From: Euprymna scolopes
Lineage: Eukaryota; Mollusca; Cephalopoda; Sepiida; Sepiolidae
Assembly: GCA_024364805.1 (NCBI GenBank)
Contig: CM044508.1
Span: 47,181,014-47,218,963, forward strand
DNA: 37,950 nt
Direction: 5' to 3'
The translations under genes and the position numbers were made by a program. A model generated the notes under the pieces. That model searched no databases and had not been told where the DNA came from. It saw only the letters and a program-made list of their open reading frames with translations. Shown here one piece after another: positions 33,271 through 37,950 of this stretch (its first letter is position 1; each line of letters begins with the position of its first letter).

Positions 33271-33818
33271 ATTTGATAATACTAGATATGGTTGGGTTTA
33301 GAAAACTTACAGATATGTGGCTTCAATGTCCTTGGTTCCGTGTGGCGTTTCATGTTTTGCCTCTGCGGCGGTTTGCCTGGTTCGCGCTTGTTGCTCATGC
33401 GTGTTAGTCTCCCCATGCAAGGGGGTTCCTTAATATTTCAGCTGTTTTCATTATTGTTGTTTATTGTATTTTCCAGTCATTCCTTTGATTCCAAATTCTC
33501 CTATTCATTTTCAAAGATATTCGAGATTGTTCCTAGTGTTCCCACTATTATAGGTATCATCTTGATTTTCTTCATCTTCCATTTCAGCTCTCTGGCTAGC
33601 TCTATGTATTTGCTCCGTTTTTCCTTTTTCTTTGATATTCACCCTGTGGTCGGCTGGAACATACGATTTGACAGGATTTTTCTTTCCTGTTAATTATTAC
33701 GACATCCGGTCTTCTTGCTTGGATGGGTTTGTCAGTTTGTATGTTTATGCGCCATAGGATGTTTGTGATTCTCGTTTTCAAGTACTGTTGCCAGCTTATG
33801 TTTGTACCATTTCTCTGT

Positions 33819-33928
33819 GCGTACGAGATGTAGTTGTTTGCATAATTCCCAGTGTACTGCTCCTCCTACTTGCACGTGTCTCTTCTTGTATTCCTCTTGG
33901 GCCAGCTTGCTGTATTCACTTACTATAT
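33819..33928 (-). repeat. LINE-internal duplicate, normal position
   Basis: Encodes the segment around SKLAQEEYKKRHVQVGG and HWELCKQLHLVR at its expected place after the zinc knuckle. About 85-90 percent identical by eye to 34225-34335. Confidence 0.85.
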
Positions 33929-34224
33929 CGTTTATCTTTTGTCTCTTTGTCCACAGAGTCAGCATTTGCTGTTTTCTTGTGTTTTGTCGATCTTTGGTTT
34001 GATGTGTTTGGTTCTTATCGAGTTATTTTGTGCTGGGGTTATTAGGGATTCAGTTTCTCGGCTTATGTGTTCTTTTCGGATCCATGTCCAAATGTTTTCG
34101 TTATTTTCATTTTTGGTCAACCTAATGAATCTTCTATGTAGTGATTTTTCTTCCTATTCTTCTTTTCTCGCGTTATCCTTTCTCTCCGTTTTCTGTTTTG
34201 TCCATGTTAACAGTGTCTCACGCT

Positions 34225-34335
34225 GCGTACGAGATGTAGTTGTTGGCATAATTCCCAGTGTACTATTCCTCCTACTTGGTCGTGTCTATTCTTGTATTCC
34301 TCTTAGGCCAGCTTGCTGCATTCACGTAATATAAT
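34225..34335 (-). repeat. LINE-internal duplicate, ectopic position
   Basis: Second copy of 33819-33928 in the same orientation, 406 bp earlier in LINE reading order, where relatives have unrelated sequence. It encodes CSKLA then EEYKNRHDQVGGIVHWELC. Confidence 0.85.
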
Positions 34336-35102
34336 CCGTGTTTCGCGTTGTGTAAATTCTAATTCTTTTTCTGTGCCATGCATACAAACTAGTCCTCTTC
34401 CGCCTTCTTTCCTTTTCATGTAGAGTCGGTCAACATCGTCCTTTGGGTGTAGTGCATTGTGCATTATTATGAGTTTCCTGGTATTCTGATCGAGTTGTCT
34501 CAGTTTTGCTATGGTCCACCCTGTGAACGGTCCTGAGTATCTTACTAATGATACTGCCCATGTTTTAGGTGTTAGCTATACCATTATGTTCTAGCAGTTT
34601 CCTTGTTCTCCCGATGTATTCCTTTCCGATTCTCTCTTTTGTTTCTGTTTCTTTGATGGTGTCTGCTTCCAGAACTCCCAAGTATTTATAGGTGTTTTGT
34701 TCTCTATAGCCTTCACCTCGGTTTAACTAGGTAATTCCATGCCTTCTGTTGTTTCCATTTTCCCCTTTCTTATAACTAGTAGAGCGCACTTTTCAATACA
34801 AAACTCCATTTGTATATCCTGGCTCTTGATCTTGGTAGTGTTTATTAGTGTCTTTAGTTCATTTTCGGTCTTGCAAAAAGATTCATGTCGTTTTAAACTC
34901 GGTATTAGAAAACTTGTATTCAGCTTGGCACTTTCTCAGTATATCGCTCAGGGTCATAATGGCTATGATGAACAGCAATTGTGATAGTTTGTCTCCGTGA
35001 AAAATGCCTCTTTGTATGTTAACTTCTATTATGTGTTGTCCATCAGTTGTCAATTTCAGTCTCCATGTTCTCATTGCATTTTCTATCACGTTCTTTATTC
35101 TG

Positions 35103-35164
35103 CTTGGTATTTTATATCACATGATCCTGTTTGGTATTTTATATCACATGATCCTGCTTGGTAC
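35103..35164. repeat. 27-bp tandem at LINE-LINE junction
   Basis: Two complete 27-bp units (35103-35129, 35130-35156), differing only at the first base, plus the start of a third. Core: TTGGTATTTTATATCACATG. It lies between the 3' end of LINE copy A and the truncated 5' end of copy B. Confidence 0.9.
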
Positions 35165-36393
35165 ATTTTAAAGCATTCTACCTATGTTCTCTATTCCATG
35201 TCCAACACTTTCCGAATCATTCTGGCTGTTCCAAGTAAATAAGGCTTGTGTAACATTCTTGCCGTTATTCCCAAATCCAATTTTTGTATCAAATTTGTCT
35301 GAGTCTTTCGTCACCGATTCCAATGCCTCAACTACAACAGAGGTTTCCTCAACTTGTTTCAATTTCTACATCCTAGCAATCTCATATTTTAAGTCAGAAT
35401 AATTGGTTCCCTTTTCTGATTCCTTCTTCCCAATGTGAGTGTCAAAGGGGCAAGACAAGTCAATTAGAAGGCACTTTTTCTTTCTCTTCTCAACTACAGT
35501 GATGTTCGGTCTATTATGCTCGAGTGTTTTGTATGTTTATCCATACAAATACAAATACAAATACTGGAAAGCCCATATATTCTTGCATTCATCGAACTCC
35601 ATCACTTGTCAAATCTTTCAAATCCCTATTTTCGCACAATTTCCAATGAATCACTTTTGCAACCTTGACGTGACTTATTTCTTATATTTCTTCTGGGCAT
35701 ATTTGGGGCATTCTGAAAAAATGTGGGGCACTGTTTTCTCTGCAGCACCTCGTACTCACAACTTGAGTCAATATCTTCACCATATACTCTTTTTCTCAAA
35801 TCCCTTGTGCATAGGACTTGATCTTGAGCTGCTATTATTGTATTTTCAGTTTCCTGCTTCAAATAAACCTTTCATTATCCAATTCAATAACTTGTCACTT
35901 TTCAGTTTCTCTGTAGCTTTATAGAAGTACCCATGCAACACTTTCTTCTGACATACCTCCTGATGCATTTTCTGGATATCATCTCTGGTCTTTCCATACT
36001 CCGTATTCTCCAATGCATTATTGCTGTTTACTTCCTTCAAAATGTTCTCCCATGAAGCACGTAAGTACTTATCGAGATTCAACTTCTGAATATAAACAAT
36101 CTTCGACTCTGATCAAACCTCTTCTGCCACCCTGTCTTTTCAGGTATAATCTATCTACGTCAGCTTTTGAGTGTCGCGCCCCATACATTATAATCAGTCT
36201 TCTCATTCTACTGTCCAGTTCCTGCAGTTCATTGTTTTTGTCCCTTTTATGACATCTGCTCCGTATTTGACAACTGATACTGTACTCGAATAGATGGCTT
36301 AGATGATATTTTCTCCACTTAATTTGATTTCAAGATGCTCGTAATTCTTCCGGTATTTTCTTCCATCACTTGTTTCTTCATCTTCCCATGCAT
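35165..36393 (-). mobile_element. R2-like LINE copy A, 3' part
   Basis: Minus-strand continuation of 37695-37950 beyond the mariner. It reads MHGKMKKQVMEENTGRITS (from 36391), then in another frame KLSGENII and STVSVVKYGADVIKGTKTMN (about 36325-36235), and MRRLIIMYGARHSKADVDRL (about 36200-36145). A long open piece covers 36082-35846 (NLDKYLRASWENILKE). A zinc-knuckle-like segment with TVPHIFSECPKYA (about 35735-35690) follows. The endonuclease block RPNITVVEKRKKKCLLIDLS (about 35508-35450) and VEALESVTKD close it near 35168. Several frameshifts and stops; dead. It belongs to the same superfamily as copy B but is clearly diverged from it. Confidence 0.85.
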
Positions 36394-36395
36394 TA

Positions 36396-36432
36396 CGAGG
36401 GGCGTGCAATAAGAAATGCTCCTGACCCATTT
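36396..36432 (+). repeat. Mariner terminal inverted repeat, left
   Basis: 37-bp terminal repeat; partner is 37656-37692 on the other strand, with six mismatches. Confidence 0.92.
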
Positions 36433-36472
36433 CACATAAAAGTAGAGAAACGAAACTTGGCACAGTTGTTAG

Positions 36473-37525
36473 TCAGTCTCTACATAGAAACCACTCGGAG
36501 TTATGCATTTCTCCCATCATTTGATGCAGCTCTGGAGATCGTTTTTATATAACACGCTAGGTTGTTCCTTCAAGCACGACGTGACTTCAGTAATGAAGGT
36601 TGCATCCTCTGGGATACGCTTTTCTTTTCAAAAGCAACTTCATGGCTGGGAAGAAGTGAAAATTAGAGGGTGCAAGGTCAGGAGAGTAGGGAGGATGGGA
36701 TAGGATTTCATAACCACACGCCCGTGCTTCTTATCTGGCGACATGCGAGTTGTGGACCGGAGCGTTGTCCTGCAGGAGGAGGAGGGTACCTTTGCTGATC
36801 TTGCCCCGCCTCTTGATTTTGATAGCTTCCCTTAATTTTCTCAAAAGTGAAGTACAATAGGCTCCTGCAATTGTGGTACCCTTTGCCAGGAAATCTGTCA
36901 TCACTACTCCGTCCTGGTCTCAGAAGACTGTGAGCATAACCTTGCCAGCGGAGGGCTGTACCCTTGCCTCCTTTGGAGGTGGTGAGTCCAAGTGCTTCCA
37001 CAGCATTGGCATGTCTTTTGTCTCTGAATCATAGTGATGAACTCAGGTTCCATCCTGTGTAATCAATCTTTTGAAAAACTTTGACTCATCTTCTTGGCAC
37101 ATCTCCAAATTCATCCCCGAGCACTCGACGCGTTCTCGCTTCTGGAATGGTGTGAGCAACTTGCGAATCCATCTGGCAGACACCTTATGCATATGTAAAT
37201 GTTCATGAATGATAGTTTCCACATACACTGTACTAATCCTGACATCTTGGGCTATTTGGCGAATAGTAATGCGCCGATCTTCCAAAATGGCAGTCTCAAC
37301 TTGACGAACAGATGTCTCATCAATGGCAGAAAGGGGGCGACCAGGTCTGGGTGTTGTTTCCACAGACTTCAAGCCATGTTTGAATACATGATGCCAGCGT
37401 TTTACAAGGTCATATGATGGTGCATTATCACCATAAGTTACTTTCATTTCATCAAAAGTCTCCTGTCGTGTGCCTTCTTTCAAATACAAAAACCGGATCA
37501 CTGCTCGACATTCAACAGGCTCCAT
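36473..37525 (-). pseudogene. Mariner transposase, 350 codons with six stops
   Basis: Starts at ATG (MEPVECRAVIRFLYLKEG) and keeps one frame for 351 codons including the final TGA, the family's usual length. The N-terminal paired helix-turn-helix has GRPLSAIDETSVRQV and ITIRQIAQDV. The linker VSARWIRKLLTPFQK corresponds to the usual WVPRLLTPEQK. The first catalytic Asp (ITQDGT, about 37050) and the second (LQDNAPVH, about 36768) are present. The third, normally SPDLAPSD, is SPDLAPSN, Asp to Asn (about 36660). Six premature stops lie in that frame, the first at 37043-37045. At least two are TGG to TGA (DGTWVHH and TVFWDQDG). There is no net frameshift. Confidence 0.93.
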
Positions 37526-37655
37526 TTCACACCTGACTCAGTTCAAACACCTGTAAAACAAACACCACAATTAGTTCAGAGCTGTAATTTGACACATAAA
37601 CCGTAGAGATATAAACTATTGCACATACTAAATTTCAGCTAGATCAGACAACTGG

Positions 37656-37692
37656 AAGTGGGTCCGGGGCATTACCTATTGCACGCCCTTCG
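37656..37692 (-). repeat. Mariner terminal inverted repeat, right
   Basis: 37-bp terminal repeat pairing with 36396-36432; followed by the TA at 37693-37694. Confidence 0.92.
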
Positions 37693-37694
37693 TA

Positions 37695-37950
37695 TTTCAT
37701 TCATCTCTAAAACACCAAGATATCTGTATTCACTTTCCTCAATGTTCGTCATCTTTTCACCATCATTGATGCAGAGATCATCACTTTTAACTACTTTTCC
37801 TCTTTTCATGATAAGCACTCCACATTTAGATAATCTAAATGCCATGTTTATATATTCAGAGGCAACTCTTACTAAACTATCAATTTGATCTTTATCTTTT
37901 GCGAATAACATTAAATCGTCCATGAAAAGTAGATGGTTAATTCTTTCTTA
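37695..37950 (-). mobile_element. R2-like LINE copy A, RT active site, runs off the window
   Basis: Minus strand, open to the window edge: ERINHLLFMDDLMLFAKDKD, with the RT active-site FMDD (about 37925-37914), then AFRLSKCGVLIMKRGK and ESEYRYLGVLEMNE up to the mariner. This part has no stop. The element continues beyond 37950, so its 5' end is not visible. Confidence 0.88.

Larger units (their letters stand above)
33290..35100 (-). mobile_element. R2-like LINE copy B, 5' truncated
   Basis: Minus strand. It starts inside the RT at IENAMRTWRLKLTT and QRGIFHGDKLSQLLF (about 35086-34970), then reaches YLGVLEADTIKE (about 34680) and the thumb region. A C-terminal zinc-knuckle-like segment (LCGQRD near 33940, then SKLAQEEYKKRH) follows, with a tail containing RRPDVVIINRKEK (about 33712-33675). 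PDxV with a later acidic residue is typical of the restriction-like endonuclease of R2-type elements. The last coding block is MIPIIVGTLGTISNIF (about 33560). Many stops and frame changes; dead. A 110-bp segment is duplicated inside it. The YxDD box is not intact, and the clade name is inference. Confidence 0.8.
36394..37694 (-). mobile_element. Mariner (SETMAR-type), full length, dead
   Basis: A complete mariner of 1297 bp between two TA dinucleotides (36394-36395 and 37693-37694). Terminal inverted repeats of 37 bp (36396-36432 and 37656-37692) agree at 31 of 37 positions and start CGAGGGGCGTGCAATA or CGAAGGGCGTGCAATA. It lies inside R2-like LINE copy A. The transposase reads on the minus strand. 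Confidence 0.95.

Noticed and set aside
33292-34334. Long plus-strand open frames (33292-33693, 33852-34334)
   Set aside because: They lie antisense to LINE copy B, which has clear R2-type motifs on the minus strand.
35439-35924. 161-codon plus-strand open frame
   Set aside because: Antisense shadow of LINE copy A; the minus strand carries the zinc-knuckle and endonuclease blocks.
36370-36703. Small plus-strand frames in the mariner
   Set aside because: Antisense to the mariner transposase.

Overview
This is AT-rich animal DNA without a single intact, recognisable host gene. What can be read is a graveyard of mobile elements separated by long AT-rich stretches. The mix includes Jockey-like LINEs, LINEs with an R2-type C-terminus (zinc-knuckle-like segment plus restriction-like endonuclease), a SETMAR-type mariner, a Tc1-like transposon, LTR-element fossils and long CA/CT microsatellites. 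It suggests a cephalopod mollusc, probably octopus-like. That is inference from family resemblance, not proof.

Layout. 0.2-3.8 kb: a broken Jockey-like LINE (+ strand) followed by a second, non-colinear 3' piece of the same kind. 4.83-5.18 kb: a very homogeneous 28-bp minisatellite. 5.26-7.63 kb: a complete-looking LTR pair around a non-coding interior, with a polypurine tract. 9.47-10.35 kb: diverged direct repeats, each carrying a conserved small hairpin, around a degenerate minisatellite. 10.79-11.54 kb: 3' end of another LINE. 11.54-13.59 kb: a GC-richer LTR-element pol fossil. 16.92-19.81 kb: a decayed Tc1-like transposon with inverted ends and an antisense LINE lodged just inside its left end. 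19.86-20.69 kb: a Ty3/gypsy-type reverse transcriptase fossil. 20.7-32 kb: mostly AT-rich DNA with microsatellites, short repeats, two unrecognised open frames and a tRNA-like SINE candidate. 33.2-37.95 kb: two R2-like LINE copies head to tail on the minus strand. One is interrupted by a full-length but dead mariner at 36.39-37.69 kb.

The best-supported result is the nested history. The mariner went into a TA of the R2-like LINE: deleting it with one TA restores the LINE reading frame exactly. The Tc1-like element seems to have taken a Jockey-like LINE; removing that LINE leaves about 1.5 kb, a normal Tc1 length. No gene network or operon is visible. I did not find a convincing new biological system. 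The most unusual items are the non-coding LTR element, the compensated hairpin shared by diverged repeats, and a 110-bp segment duplicated inside one LINE copy.
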